From the NCBI GenBank assembly GCA_002633005.1, contig NMRA01000057.1, forward strand, positions 684,434-748,433: a stretch of DNA of 64,000 bases, given 5' to 3'. The translations under genes were made by a program, and so were the position numbers. The stretch is from Phoronis australis (taxonomy: Eukaryota > Phoronida > Phoronidae). Positions 51,097-64,000 of the stretch are shown one piece after another; the stretch's first letter is position 1; every line of letters begins with the position of its first letter. A model generated the notes under the pieces. The model saw only the letters and a program-made list of their open reading frames with translations. It was not told the DNA's origin and made no database searches.

Positions 51097-53183
51097 TGTA
51101 CATAATTATTATTTTTTTCTATTTTTGCGTGTTTCTTTATGAGCTGTGCACTAAAAGCACTGAAATCAAGTAAGATATAATAATAAAATTTATTTTGAGG
51201 TACTAGAGTCATGTTGAGTACACTTTAAAAACATTTGGCAATTTCTAACTTACTTCATATTCGCATTGTCGCTATATGCTGTTTTTTTAACTAATTTGAC
51301 CAAGCAATCACAAAGATGACGGATTAGCGTGCGAGACCCCCACTTTAAAAAACAAAGTACTAGACTGTGTTTGACTCGCAGACGAGATTTATTTCTGACG
51401 CTGATGTGGAGAAAATTAGAATGCCTGCGGTATATAGACGCGACAGTTACAAAAATTGCACAACGAACCAAAAATGAAATTCCCTTTAAGTCCCTCTCGC
51501 AGGACAGCATGGATTTTTTGATGCCGAAAATTTGTTAGCTTTAAATTTCTGTTTAGGGTCATCTAAATAGATTGGGAAGAAATAACACACTGTAGAGTGG
51601 ACAGGGCTTGACATCCAAAAGATATTTTTAGGTTGCCACTTTCCCAGTATTTTCTGTTTCATTTCGAGTGAAATTGCCGAGCCGGTCTTGGAATTGGGTA
51701 CTTAGTCTAATCGTGTTCACAGTACGAAGTTGAGTAGTGGGAAGTGATCACTTATAGTTCATGATTTCCAAAACCAGTTTGATGCCTGATATTCAGAGGA
51801 GAAAACTGGTTCTCAAAATGCGTCGTTTCCTATCTGAGAGATAACACATTAGGTACAAGTACGTTTCGCCACACAAATATGATTAATTTTTTTCGTATAC
51901 TGGCGGAGGAACTTGCGCTTTCTAAGCCCACCTGAAACTTTATCAGTTTCATTTTGGTCCCAGTCGTTCTTCAAGGACTTCAGAATACTTCAGAAACGAA
52001 ACCATGGCCATTTAAATAAAACTTCTCTTCTACAGTTTCTTTTTCGAAGTAAACACAATTGCTCATTGTTTGTTAAGAATTTCTGGCATTACACCAAAAT
52101 ATTGCCACCAAAGTGAATCATGGCAAGGAAATTCACTTTCATGAAAAAACAATAGTCAAGACGGAAGTTGTGTGAAAAATATCGACGTTTAATGTAAGCG
52201 TTCGTTTAAAGACGCAATTCTCACTGTTAATATGAATATAGAAATGAGAATCGAAGTGGGCCTTTTACTCTCATAAAGCAGGTCTCACACTATTTTTTGC
52301 GGTTTCAGGATTTCATTCTCAGGAGGGGCATCAAACCCATCTCAAAGTTTATTAGGGTTGGCCGACCCTAAATTACAGATTCGAAAAGCGCGCATAAGAA
52401 TCGTCTGTGAATTGAGTTACCGATCATTCGGCAATAGTTTAATATTTGGTGAGCGTGGTAAAGTTTTAAACACCAATACACTTCAGTTAAGAATTCAACA
52501 TGCACAACTTAACGCTAGGGTGAAATGCTGCTTTAAAAGTCACGTATGATCTTAAAATGTCCAAATTTGGCTAAATCTGGAACATCACATCTAAGAAAGA
52601 GCTGATCAGAAACTTTCTGATATCATGCCTTATACAATGTTATCCAAAAAGCTGTTAGGTATTGTTTTTTCAAAATATTCCACTTTTCATGAGGGACTGT
52701 CAAAAACATAACTCTTATAATTCACATGAAATAACTTCCATCATTAAAACCAACGACACGTAATGATTTTAAACATGCAACAGCGTTTTAGACCTCATAT
52801 TTAAAAGCATTAATACCAAATGTAATTTAAAATGAACGTAAATTAAGTGGATCAATGAATGAAAAAATAAAATCTGTGGGAATCTGAAATCTATAGTTGT
52901 TTTGTGGCAGTCAGCAGTTGCCCTGATTTTAATCGTTTGATAAATTTTTAATTTCATACTGCAGATGAAAAAAATTTGAACCTTTTTGTAAAGAAAAAGA
53001 ATAAATTTTTCCAACCGTCGAATTAGGCCAAGTTGTTTACTCACCACTTATCCCATGTATGGTCCTAGAGGCAGCTCTGTAGGTGAGTGTATTGTTGGAT
53101 ATTTATGATGTCCTTATATTATATACCGAAAACTGCTTTCACGCAATGTGTTTGGCTAACGTTTCTCGCGTTTTTAAACTATT

Positions 53184-53221
53184 GTCACTTTCGGTTAAAA
53201 CTTCCTAAAACCGAAAGTGAC
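53184..53221. repeat. Perfect 13 bp stem with 12-base loop
   Basis: GTCACTTTCGGTT (53184-53196) and AACCGAAAGTGAC (53209-53221). No T-run follows and no gene is nearby; the role is unknown. Confidence 0.85.
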
Positions 53222-54686
53222 TATCGGTTGGTCTATTCAAACTAACTTTTAACCTATATACATGTGTAGGGTCTGCTACAGGTTGGTGTAAATGATTTTT
53301 GAGAATCAATTGGAAAATTGAAGTCAGTTACCGGGTACTAAGAATTGTATTATATTTTCACCAGTTTCATTTTCAATATGATCACCATTGTTATACTTGT
53401 TATGGTTTGCAGCAATGCAGTCAAACGTTTCTAATTTTCCAATGAGGGTAGTTCAGCGGCATTCACTAGCACTTTGGGGTCTCGATCAATATACCTGCCA
53501 TTTTATTTCACAGTATGTACTAAAATGCGTGCTTTCTTTGAATGGAAAATGAAAGGTTGAGTGTCACTGACTATAGATTCATAACACATGTACGATCGCT
53601 AACTACCTACTATAGAGTGTAAAAGGACGACGTACTCAGTATCCAAAACAGTCCGGATCGTCGTGTTCCCGTGCAAGACACTCGCGAGTAAAGATAATGT
53701 AATCACGTGCTCAACTAATGCGTTGCAATCATAGACATCACATATCTCACAAACACATGTGATCTTGCTTCTCTCGCAAGAATATTGTTCTACGGAACAG
53801 AGCCTTGATTATCGGAACTGATTCAATACCTTTCGTGCAGATTACATTCAGATTCAACCATCCATTTGTAATTGCCTATAATTTGGATTCCTAAGTCGGG
53901 TTGGATAAAAAAGTCCCAAATAGGGACACGGATGAGTTCCTTCAATCTACTGCGTTTCTGTGGGCTTGTAAAAACAATGACTGTCCTTTCATATGCTGTT
54001 TGAGTCTCATCACTAAGTCAATTTTAGCTTTGATACAAATGGAGAGTGAAGTCTACTGTGAATTCTCAATATTATTGAAAACAGGTTGGCTTCTTTTCAT
54101 GCAACGCCCCTAATTTAGATATTAAGTCCCTCATTATTTTGACTGAATTTAGGGCTCAGTTTTTAGTTATATTGTTAGGAAATGTCATTAGTGAAAGAGG
54201 AAATCACGATAAAGATAAAATTAGTTACATCTCTAAAGAAAGATACGCACAAGATTTAGGGAACTTAGTCGACTCCTTATTTGGGACCGTTTCATGCAAC
54301 CGGGCGCTGTACGCCAACTACAGAATATTTTCTTCCCTGTGCCTGCTGTCATATACATTTTCATTATGTTTCTAATGCAATTGGTGATGTTTCAACATTT
54401 ACCAGACACCCTATGGTCTCTGGTGAATATATCACACCAAAACAAGAACAAGATATACAGAAAGTGTTATAATCCTCGACATGCGCGCACCCAGCCTTCA
54501 ATATGGTGGGCTCGAATTTCTGACGATGTGGACCTTTTGGCAACAAAAAAAGCGAGCGGACTAAAAAAAAGAAAAAAGAAACGGGGGCATCACCGTGCGT
54601 GTTTATGCTTGTTCAGTGGACTTGTTTCTCATTTTCTCGGACTTTTTGTTTCTCAGAGGCGAACCTTTTTGCCCACTTCGCCAAAA

Positions 54687-54700
54687 GGGGGGGNCCCCCC
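54687..54700. other. G-run, N, C-run: probable assembly join
   Basis: Seven Gs, one N and six Cs. The unresolved base between complementary homopolymers suggests a sequence join or hairpin artefact. Confidence 0.6.
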
Positions 54701-57700
54701 ACGGGTGCGCCCATGTTTGACTCAGACTTTCGGTGAACAAGCGAACCAAAGATGCGCTGGTTAGTGTTACTACGTGCTACGATCGCTGGGAATTATTGCT
54801 TTTTCACGAATGTGCAGAATAATTACGTCTAAGGAACGCAAGCCTGTTCTATTGATACAGATGTGGAAAAATCCACTGGCCTCTTGAAGTCGCTATCTGC
54901 CTGCGTTTATTTGCAGCATACGGGGATTCACTAAATAACAGGCACGCAGGTTGACAACATTGTGACTTTAAACGGCAAGAATGCATTAATGCGACAATAA
55001 ACATCAACGGTGATGATAATATAAAGCTTGTAAACATACTTTTCGAGATGTCCGTAAATTTACGAGTTTACCTTTCTAGTGAGGAAAGTCGTTACTAACA
55101 TTAATTCATTTTCACATAGGATATTACAAATAAACTCATCTTACTAGTAATACTTTTCTTTGGCTATGATGTTGTACACGGTAAAAACAGAGCATAAACT
55201 GACTCGAAAATACAATCGTTGACCAAAAGACTTTTTAAAAAGTTGGCGAGCTATTTTAGAAGTGGTGAAGAGCCCAGATGTGACTGTAGCAATACATTTG
55301 TGTCTTTTGAGCGCTAAAATAAAAAAGAACAGCACCCGTGAGCATTTTCTTCACGCCCGAGAACCACCTTTTCCATAAAATTGTGTTCTTTTTAAATATA
55401 ACGAACTACACCCAAAAGATTAAAACGAAATTAATTTTTAGAGGATATGATGTAAAGTGTTGTGTTGCTACTGGTTACCAAAGCTCCAGAAGTCTGCCAA
55501 TATTTTGACCTCATGGTTACACGTGTACATCTTGGACTATATGTTGTTATTTATATTCGAAATGTTTATCTAGACATCACACACCAGTCGTGTCAAAGTT
55601 ATACAATTTTCTTTTCTTTTGTTTACTTTCTAAATAAACGTTCATGTACTGTACACATATTAGAAGAAATACTTGCGTGATATCTAATTACAAAATGACA
55701 AACATTATCCAGGAAAATAACCATAAATGTGTACTATACCACTTTTTACGATCCCGATTTGTTACTACGCATAAAATGTAGCCAGGTACCTGCAAAAAAT
55801 CCGAGGCACCTGTTTGGCTGGAAACGTTAAACGCTGATTGCTACGTGTATGCGTCCCAAGGCGGGTAAACAAATGGAACAACTAAATATTGACATAACCA
55901 CGTCGGCTCTGATAATGGAAGTTATTTCCGGACAACTGGTCGCCGGTAAAAACGGCATTGTTGCATTTAAGTTGTGCATTGTATTCAAGTAAGTGTCATT
56001 GTCTGATCCCCTTCTTGTTAAGTTCCTAGGTACTGCCGAAAACAAGTTCTCATTTGTTCGCTCCAATTCAGTAAACCTTCAACAATTGGCCGAATAAACT
56101 ATGGATTTCCTGCAAAGTTTTGTCAATTAAAAATGCACTTTCTTTCGTCGAAAAATCCTTCCACAAAATTAACTCAAAAGAAAGTGAGCTATACTTCAAT
56201 AGTCGTGGAAACGACAAATGATCAGTTTCATAAATCACTTTCATAGATTGTTAGTGGTAATTTTTTGACTTGGACTTTCATAGCTGCAATTATGAGTAAT
56301 ATTTCTTTGTGTTTATCTGCCACGGCATGAAAGTTTTCAACACAAGTGAAAGAAAAACCGATTCGGCAACTTGGCAGAGTGTCAAAACAGTTGTATGAAG
56401 ACCAATTATGGGCGAGCCAATGGGTGGCCCGTTAGTGAGAGCTTGTCAACAGCGGTAAAATACACGTATGCAACAGGTACACGCTTAACGTTAAAATGGG
56501 AAGAAAAAAATTACGGTCTTGAAACAAAACATGTTTTGCGAATTGGCAACTTATTGGCAGACTTAACATGTCAAGATTTGGTCATTTTTGCATCCCCCTG
56601 TCCATACACATAGCGGTCACGCAGGAGCACGTACTTTCATAAGTTGAACATTGTACCACATGTGCAAGACTTCAGTGGGTGAATATGAAGAAATCCATGA
56701 CAGCTATCACATAGGGAGAAAAAGACCCTCGTATTATGAAAACTTGTGGCAAAATATGCATTGAATGGGCTACATGTAAATAAATGACCGAGAACATTCG
56801 CGAAATGGAGCGGGAAACAGAATGACAATAGTTTCATCAAAATAACCGCCCCCAAATTTCAATCTGCAGTTACTGACTAGACGGAGTCGGAATAACATTT
56901 CCAAGAGCGAGTGATCTCGCTCATCAATTATCGAATTGAGATGGCGCCCGCCTCACAACGATGCTTAGACCTAAGTTACAAAAATTCCAGTGAAACTGCG
57001 AACTAACGAACTTTTGCAGTGGTCCGAGGTGAAATGAATACCCACTTTACCGCTGACAAAAGTTTAGGAAAATTCCCAAAACCAGACTTATCCATTATAA
57101 TGAGCGTTCATCTAACAGCTGTGCGGATTTTTTGTCAATAACCCCACAGTCTGTCTTCTATTTTGCAGCTCCCTTCCAAAAAACCTTTCAAGTAATCAAA
57201 TAGTCAATACATTCTGAAAAATGGACTGGCGGAAATCTGAATGGGGGCGAGTTTTGCAATGCCATTCGTATATTCATGTACGTGTACGATTTGGCTTCTA
57301 CACATCAAACTTTGTATGGAATTCCGCTGTATATACAATCCGGAATTCGGTACAAGTATACCAAAGGCTTTTAGCTAACAGCTACAAACGGAACGCCCGG
57401 CACTTATTTACACATACATAAGTTTTACGTGTTTATTTTATCAAAACAACGCGACTCGGCAGGGAATATTTTGATCAATCAAAATTACTTTCGAAACCGA
57501 TTTCGAAGTTTCACATTGGCTTTCTTCGAAATTTACCACACAATAGATATTCATTAGTTATTGTTTGTGTGTATTCAAACTCCACACTATACAAACACTT
57601 TTAATTACGCACTAGGTAAATACATTAACAACTGCCTGCATGGTTTCATTCAAACGTGGAATTCAGTGTATGATTCGAAGAATTTGTTTTTCACTGAGTT

Positions 57701-57795
57701 TTACGATTGCCCATCATTCTTAGTGCATAATGCAATTCCAAACAAAAAACTAGTCACTGACGAAGCAAACCCCAATGCTGGTACGTGTATTACAC

Positions 57796-57848
57796 AAGCA
57801 CGCACGCACGCACACATGCACGCACGCACACACGCACGCACGCACACG
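57796..57848. repeat. GCAC-type microsatellite
   Basis: A run of GCACGCACGCAC and CACACA words of about 50 bases. The His/Thr-rich and Cys/Val-rich reading frames over it are artefacts. Confidence 0.9.
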
Positions 57849-60800
57849 TTGTTTTTGTCACAGCAGGCCAGTCTGTTGCGCATCACTTTCGCTTGCGTTT
57901 TACATTACATTGTTTTATTCCACTGTCCACTCACTAATTAGTGTTAATTACTAATTCAATCAATGCCAAATCTCGCTCTACAATCAGCAATCTGAACAAG
58001 AAGTCATTGTCTCCCTCAGCTCTGAACTCACAGAAGGTCTAATCATCCAAACTATTTCATCGTTTCTTTTTTCCACAAGGCATACAATACAAAAAATGAT
58101 CACACAAAATACCGCTTTCCGTTAAACCGCAGAGACGCCCTGGTAATAACCGTTAGGACGTCACAATTATAATTACAAAATGGCTAAGACACCATTCTAT
58201 TTTTCCTGATAGTTTCTCTTCATTCTGTCATGAGGCAAGAGTATTTCGGCGATGAACATGACTTCCCGCCCAGCCGTTATGAGAATTCCGGCTCATGCTT
58301 TTGGCTTGTAGTGTACAGTGCATTTTAAATTGTAAAATATTGTGCTACGCTATTTTGAAACCTTTGGGTACTTTTAAATTTACAATTTAGTTTGGAATAA
58401 AATTTTTAATGCCAAAAGTACTTGATTTCGGACTGATAAAAACCAGCAAACATGTGAGGTACTCCATGACAGATGAATGAAACAAACGACAGAACAGAAC
58501 GGGGATTCCCAACAGTAACAAACCACAGAATATATAATTGTGTTGTTATAAAAAACACTAATAATTCTTACTTATAAGTCACAGAATAGTTTGAAGATAG
58601 TTGTCAATAAGTTTATTACCTTTTTCACAAAAATGCACAAAATATTATTTACAAAATATGGAAAATAATCAAAAACACCAGTACAAAAATAGAAAAAGAA
58701 AACAACAAATAGCAGAACATCAGGGCAAAAAGTAATAAAACCAAAGCCCCTAATGTAATCTCTGTATTAGAAACTTGACTAAAATTTTACCAATGATATG
58801 TTCCCATAAGCTACAAATTTGCACTGGAATTGATAGCCTTTGGCTAAGTTTAATCTGGTCTGGAAGATAAATCCTGATTTCCGAGATTAAACCAGGGGGT
58901 CTTGGGAAACAACCTCCCCTGGAAACCTTGACCTATATGTTTCTCATGCAAAAACAAAAAGTCATTAGCGACAACAACAAACCTCTCAAATTAACCAAAC
59001 TTCAGCAAATTTAACCAGGTGACTTACAGTAGAGTTTAACAGGAAGAATATCTTCTAATTAATCTTAATATCAAAAACTTTTTCAGTATTTGATAGAGGC
59101 TAATTTCCGTTTGAACTCTTTTGCTATAACACCAACAAAGAAGGTTAAATTTTCTAAATGTACTGTGGATAAAGTTGATGAATACAAAACAATGGATGTC
59201 TTTGACTTCCGGTGATGTCGTATATTTTCAAAAGCAGAAATTTCCATCAGTATTAAAACACAGGAGTCCTACGGAATTTTTAGTCGGTTTATGATTGCGA
59301 CCTTTCCCATGACATAGACTATCGATATAGTTTACAAAACACCAAACAACACAAAAGAATTGGCCGACACCTACACCCAAATGTCCAAATCTGGATCATC
59401 GCACCAATAACACTATGTTAGTTCATCAACTGACTCCAAACCACTTTTTATGACACTTGAACTGATTTTTCATAAATGCCAGTTGAAACCTACAGGTGTT
59501 GATCTACAAAAAGAGCAGAGATCGACCCAACCCTAGCTTAGCCCCCGAACCCTAGAGCGTCCCATACACAGCCAATTTTGTTTGACCATGATAAATTTTT
59601 TGTAGGACTTTACACGAAGCTGGTTTATCATCAATCATCATATTCTCATCACTGAGCAATGATGAATGATCAAAAGAAGTTTTCCACGAATCATACTTTG
59701 AATGATGATCATTCATCTTCAGCCTGATATAAATTCATATCAACCAAAATGGAGGTGTAACATGAGGCCCTACTGTCACAGTCCCTGCCCAGCTCTGCAA
59801 CTAAATAGCCAAGAGGTAAGTACCTATCACTGCTTGCGCTCTTTGGGGATCAGCACCTGTTGGTCTCAACTCACGTTTATGAAAAATCAGTGTCATGCTT
59901 TCTTATGACTAACCCAACAGAGTGTCACGACAACCAACTGACTCCATAATGTCAACAGTATACTGACGACAACCAACTGACTCCATAATGTCAACATTAT
60001 ACTGTTTCCAGGACAAGATTAATAAACATTTCTGACTGGAATATGCAAAACAGCCTTACGTCCACCTTCCGTCACAAAAATGGTTACTGTTACAATATTG
60101 GTCTGATATTGCTGTAAGTCAAATTCAAGGTGATTTCAGCAGGGGTTCATCACAATTTGCTATAGACCACGTAAATACGCTGAGAACGACATGAACTTGA
60201 AGGAACAATGGTTAGTTACCTACAAACCCATAAGTCACACCTCATGACACGTGACTTAAGATCGAACGTTGGTCCCACTTCCTAATTACGAAAAATGTTT
60301 TGGTTAAGTCATCATGAGTGGCGTCACTGTCTAGAAATAATTCATAGAAATCATATTGGTAAGTAGCAGCTATATGTGTACAATATCACGTCTGCATTTT
60401 TGCTCAGGTCAGATTTAGTTATTTTCCAGAAATAGAAGTGTGGAGTATAAGATCATATTTCTGGCTTAAGTCTCAAAACATGTTTCCTGAAATAGATGTG
60501 ATAGCAAGGAACAAGTTGAGATCAATTTTAAAGAGATAAGTGGTCCAAAACCATAAGTTTGCTTCTCGGACAGAACATGTGTTTATAGCCTGTTTATTTA
60601 TATTATATTTGATTGCATCATAACCACCCAAGTATAATTTGCAGCTAATGAGAATTCAGTGCTGCAGCAATCTGGGAATCTCCACACTGGCAAGCGTTAT
60701 GCTTTGAATTTAAAATTTCAAACTTCTATGTCTCAAATAGTTTTAACCTTCCTAATAACTTGGAATTGCTATTTTGAACCGTTAGTGCGTCAGTCAACTC

Positions 60801-60860
60801 CATATTTATAAAAAAATGTATTTCATTTGACTTAAATTATGTCTTTGTGCTGTTCCTGCA
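57849..60860. other. Intergenic region, one small tandem duplication
   Basis: AT-rich. A direct duplication of about 40 bases lies at about 59928-60003 (CAACCAACTGACTCCATAAT twice). The stretch 60450-60490 shares ATTTCTGGCTTAAGTCTCAA with the 12.2 and 14.2 kb repeats. The A-rich block 58620-58740 could be the 3' UTR of a minus-strand gene, but no exon was found to support that. Confidence 0.45.
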
Positions 60861-61012
60861 GTGGCGGATCTAGGATATCGCAAGGGGGGCCCCAACATTT
60901 TGTCTGTAAACATTTGCGCAAAGCATGATCGTAGATGTGCATAGCACCGAATGGGGGGAGGTCGGGAGGGGGGTTTGCCCAGGCCCCCTGCCCCCCCCCT
61001 AAATCCGCCTAT
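60861..61012. mobile_element. Old hAT-like MITE
   Basis: Ends carry GGCGGATCTAGG (60863-60874) and its near reverse complement CCTAAATCCGCC (60998-61009), a terminal inverted repeat common in hAT-like MITEs. Flanking 8-mers TTCCTGCA and GTACTGCA match at 6 of 8, as a decayed target duplication would. The interior is G/C-rich with no coding. Confidence 0.65.
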
Positions 61013-62389
61013 GTACTGCAAAGTAACAAAATGTAAATTCACACACAACAAGTCCCATTAACAATTTCATTTTGTCATCTGAGTTATGACGTAGGAGCAT
61101 GCAGTTATTAAAGTTCTTGGGAAAGTCTGCATCACAATCTCAGAAAAAATATAATCCTGAGAATTATGTGATAGAAGTCAGTAAAATATCAGATACCAAC
61201 TATAGCTTGCAGCTTGAGTTTTATACTGAGAAACTTGTAGAAAGCTTGCCAGTTTCTGACAGTGAAATCCAACATAACCGATGATATGTACAAAATAACG
61301 CATTTTGTTGCGCAGATAGCTTGTACCCTGAAGTTTTTATTGAAAGAGAAACTAGCACCAATTTCAGACGATCAGTGAAATCCTCTCAGAATTCCATGAT
61401 CTCTATAAATTTGCATACTTTGTTGCAAGCATCTCTAACACAAAGTATTACCACATGTTGCTTACAACTGTTTCATCCACAGGCTACCTTAGCTCTACTT
61501 CTGTAGTGAAGAATGTCTTTGACCCAGAACCAACTTTGTACAATCTCCTAAAATTGACAAACAAGGTACAATTTTTAAAAACACAAAAACCTTGTTGCAA
61601 ATCATTACAGTCATCAAGCTGCCAAATGCAGATCCACTATGATCAAGTAGTGACACTTGTTAAAAACACGGAGAAAAGAATTTTTACCTCTCATATCAGT
61701 GCTTTTCTGAGTTACATTATGTGTCATTTGATGGAACCAAGCCAAATAAGACTTATACTGAGACTGTGGGTGCGTCACCTTGGACACAATCTGAATAACG
61801 AAACTAAAAAAATAACTAAAAATACCCCCCGTTTCATTTCTTGATTATTTTCTCGTATCTTACAGATAAAAATACCATGATAAGATTTGTTCAGTTTCTA
61901 AATATACATTGTCTTTTTACTAATGCAAAGATTTTTAGGCACAACCTAATGTGAAATGGACTAAATAAGTGTGGAGGGTGGGTTTACTTGACCACAGTGT
62001 TAAGTAGAGAAGAGCGAACACTGCAAATGATGTTGAAGTGAGCGAAGACTACTCATGATGTTGATTGAGGAGATGGCATGGTCTACTCTGACTAACAGTT
62101 TCAGCACTGTTGCAAAAATTATGACAGCAAACATTTCGTTCATCTCAAGGTGAAAAGTTAGGTAACAGGCCCACTTCCGATTTTTAAATCTTAAAAGTCT
62201 TGACTAGGTAGAAATACGCAGCACATGACCACCCTTGTTTTCAAAACAGCAATAACTCCTGTGTTGAATGACATGGGAAAAACAACCAGCACTGTCTAAT
62301 ATTCGCCCTTCTGCCAATTTATTGGTGTCACCATCGCAGTTGAAAATGAAACAATTCTAAAAGAATACAAGTTTGTCTGCATTACAATG
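61013..62389. other. Intergenic region, no supported gene
   Basis: AT-rich. Open frames at 61099-61284, 61321-61506 and 61455-61844 on the plus strand overlap each other in different frames and show no domain, signal peptide or splice pattern that I can support. Confidence 0.45.
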
Positions 62390-62995
62390 ACGTCTTACAT
62401 GATTTTTAAGATATGATAGTACAATGATGGATTACATGTTATTAAGATATGATAAAGTGACCAGACGGATTACATGATTATTAAGATATGATAAAGTGAC
62501 CAAACGGCCAGATATGATATCGTACAATGACGGATGACATGATTACTAAGATATGATATAGTGCAATGACGGATTACATGATTATTAAGAATTGATATAG
62601 TGCATGATGGATTACATGATTATTAAGAATTGATATAGTGCATGATGGATTACATTATTATTAAGATATGATATAGTGCAATGACGGATTACATGATTAT
62701 TAAGAATTGATATAGTGCATGATGGATTACATGATTATTAAGATATGATATAGTGCATGATGGATTACATTATTATTAAGATATGATATAGTGCATGATG
62801 GATTACATGATTATTAAGATATGATATAGTGCATGATGGATTACATGATTATTAAGACATGATATAGTGACTACACGGATTACATGGTTATTAAGATATA
62901 ATAGTACAATGACGAATTGCACGATTATTAAGATATGATATAGTGCAGTTATGGACTGCATGATTATTAAGATATGATATCGTGACTAGAAGGGG
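62390..62995. repeat. Minisatellite, about 39 bp units, ~15 copies
   Basis: Units of the form GGATTACATGATTATTAAGA plus TATGATATAGTGCATGAT repeat head to tail with substitutions and small indels, more regular in the centre than at the edges. Contiguous units without unique spacers. Confidence 0.93.
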
Positions 62996-63499
62996 TGCAT
63001 TCCTTGTAAAGAAGCAAGACAAATTCTTGATACTTGTGTTGCATTGTGAGTAAATACCTTAGAATGGGAGTGGTGCAGCACTATTTTAGAACAGGCCTAT
63101 TGCTAGATTTTCATGAGAAATTTGCATTGTACACTACATCAGATGCAGTAATTAAAGGAGAATTTTGTCTAAGCATACAAGGGACTTGGTGTAGCACAAA
63201 GATGTCTTATGATTATCATTCGTCAGCACATGTTACACAAGACTGAAAGGTGATCAGTACAGGTCAAATACAAACTTTAATTTGTCACTGATTTTGCACA
63301 AGTTAGTTGCCAAAATTGTGAGGTTGATCAAATTGCTGCAAATGATAGAAATTCAATCAAATGCTGCGTCCTAAGCCACCTACACAGAAATTATTGTTTG
63401 CTAATTGAGTAAAATAACTACCATAAGCAATAAATTCAACAAAACTTAACAAATCCTAGTATGAATAAACAGTTATTAAAAATGTATAATGTTACAATC
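62996..63499. other. Intergenic stretch, nothing recognised
   Basis: About 500 bases between the minisatellite and the edge repeat; no element or supported coding. Confidence 0.5.
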
Positions 63500-64000
63500 A
63501 ACAAGAGCAACGCAGAGCGTTGAAATGCGCCCACAATTGCACCGTATACGGTATCCTTCAAGGGTTGTTTATTGGTACCATAAAGTGGCCAGTAGAGGGC
63601 ATATATGTAGTATGTTGTACTTTGCAAAATGGAAAGGCATGGTCACTGTCTCCTCAATAGGCTAAGGGGCAAAATGTGAGTGATCTTCATAATACAAGCA
63701 CATCCTGTACATCAGTTGCTTAAAGCACCACAGAAACATAGAATTAAAAACAAATTTACCAACATACGAGATTATTAGCACAGCATTAGAATGCCAGAAA
63801 CAAATTTCTACTTGGAACTTTTCCTTCATAGTCACGAAGTAACACAAAGTATACACCTGAAGACCTATGAAAATACAGAGGTCAATGTAAAATACTTAAA
63901 TTGCCACTAGAGGCATACCGGTAGTCAGAATCATCCTAAAGTCGTCATCGTCCGTTGTCAACATCACATAAATACACTTGCTAAATTTAGTAAAGATCCT
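63500..64000 (-). repeat. Inverted partial copy of the 17.75-19.49 kb interspersed repeat
   Basis: Read on the minus strand it ends GCGCATTTCAACGCTCTGCG then TTGCTCTTGTT, matching the right end of the copy at 19489. Further in it carries AGGATCTTTACTAAATTTAG, GACTACCGGTATGCCTCTAG and TGGCAATTT in the same order as the tandem units. The window ends inside it. Confidence 0.85.

Larger units (their letters stand above)
51097..57795. other. Long intergenic region with little recognisable content
   Basis: About 6.7 kb of mostly AT-rich DNA. It holds a 13 bp perfect hairpin (53184-53221) and a G/C run around an N at 54694 (about 54687-54700). Short open frames (for example 53901-54113, 54139-54375, 56371-56613) have no recognised domain or family. 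Confidence 0.5.

Noticed and set aside
50721-51173. 150-codon plus-strand open frame
   Set aside because: It is antisense to the THAP-like fragment, which explains its coding-like composition better.
57561-57941. His/Thr-rich open frame
   Set aside because: It spans the GCAC microsatellite and has no other coding evidence.
60806-61051. Gly/Pro-rich minus-strand open frame
   Set aside because: It lies across the G/C-rich interior of the hAT-like MITE and is a composition artefact.
61455-61844. 129-codon plus-strand open frame
   Set aside because: No family resemblance, neighbouring frames overlap it, no supporting splice or polyadenylation pattern.
62390-62995. CRISPR-like array
   Set aside because: Units are contiguous with no unique spacers, and the genome is eukaryotic; this is a minisatellite.

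Overview
This window is metazoan nuclear DNA. It has GT-AG introns, a ciliary/centrosomal gene of the CSPP1 type, a C-type lectin, AT-rich intergenic DNA, short DNA transposons, tRNA-derived SINE-like pieces and several tandem repeats. Gene content and repeat style suggest a marine invertebrate, perhaps a deuterostome, but nothing read here fixes the species. Three single N bases (13899, 50637, 54694) look like assembly joins, and the first separates two nearly identical 2 kb copies, as expected when two haplotypes of a very polymorphic genome are laid end to end.

Region 1 (1 to about 28.6 kb, + strand) is the 3' two thirds of a multi-exon gene resembling CSPP1 (centrosome and spindle pole associated protein 1). 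Seventeen coding exons whose phases agree throughout encode 511 visible residues, ending at 26194. One exon is only 18 nt. Another (from 20726) can either splice at 20798 or read through into a very acidic 239-residue tail ending at 21511. Its introns hold a nested, oppositely oriented C-type lectin gene (2410-4218, two exons, QPD and WND motifs), a hAT-type MITE with a perfect 8 bp target duplication, a SINE-like element, the 2 kb duplication and a 1.7 kb interspersed repeat with an internal ~447 bp tandem array. The same repeat reappears inverted at the window's right edge.

Region 2 (31.0-49.9 kb, - strand) is the most striking part. Two tandem paralogous genes each have an essentially intronless coding region of about 7 kb (2301 and 2336 residues from the start preferred here). 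Each protein reads as signal peptide, helical N-terminal domain, conserved furin-type basic site, about eleven ricin-like beta-trefoil repeats (the third interrupted by a two-helix membrane hairpin), a Cys-rich junction, a hydrophobic then Lys-rich amphipathic segment, and a C-terminal domain with the secondary structure and motif order of a zinc-dependent deaminase (HxE, then SPC-x2-H). The layout resembles an AB-type or polymorphic toxin encoded by an animal. The copies differ at the putative catalytic site (HTE in the 31 kb copy, STE in the 43 kb copy), and one block of a few hundred bases is far more alike than the rest, suggesting gene conversion.

Region 3 (50-64 kb) contains no convincing intact gene. 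It holds a broken THAP-type zinc-finger fragment bracketed by a 16 bp perfect inverted repeat, an old hAT-like MITE, a CA/CG microsatellite, a ~39 bp minisatellite of about 15 units, and the edge copy of the interspersed repeat.
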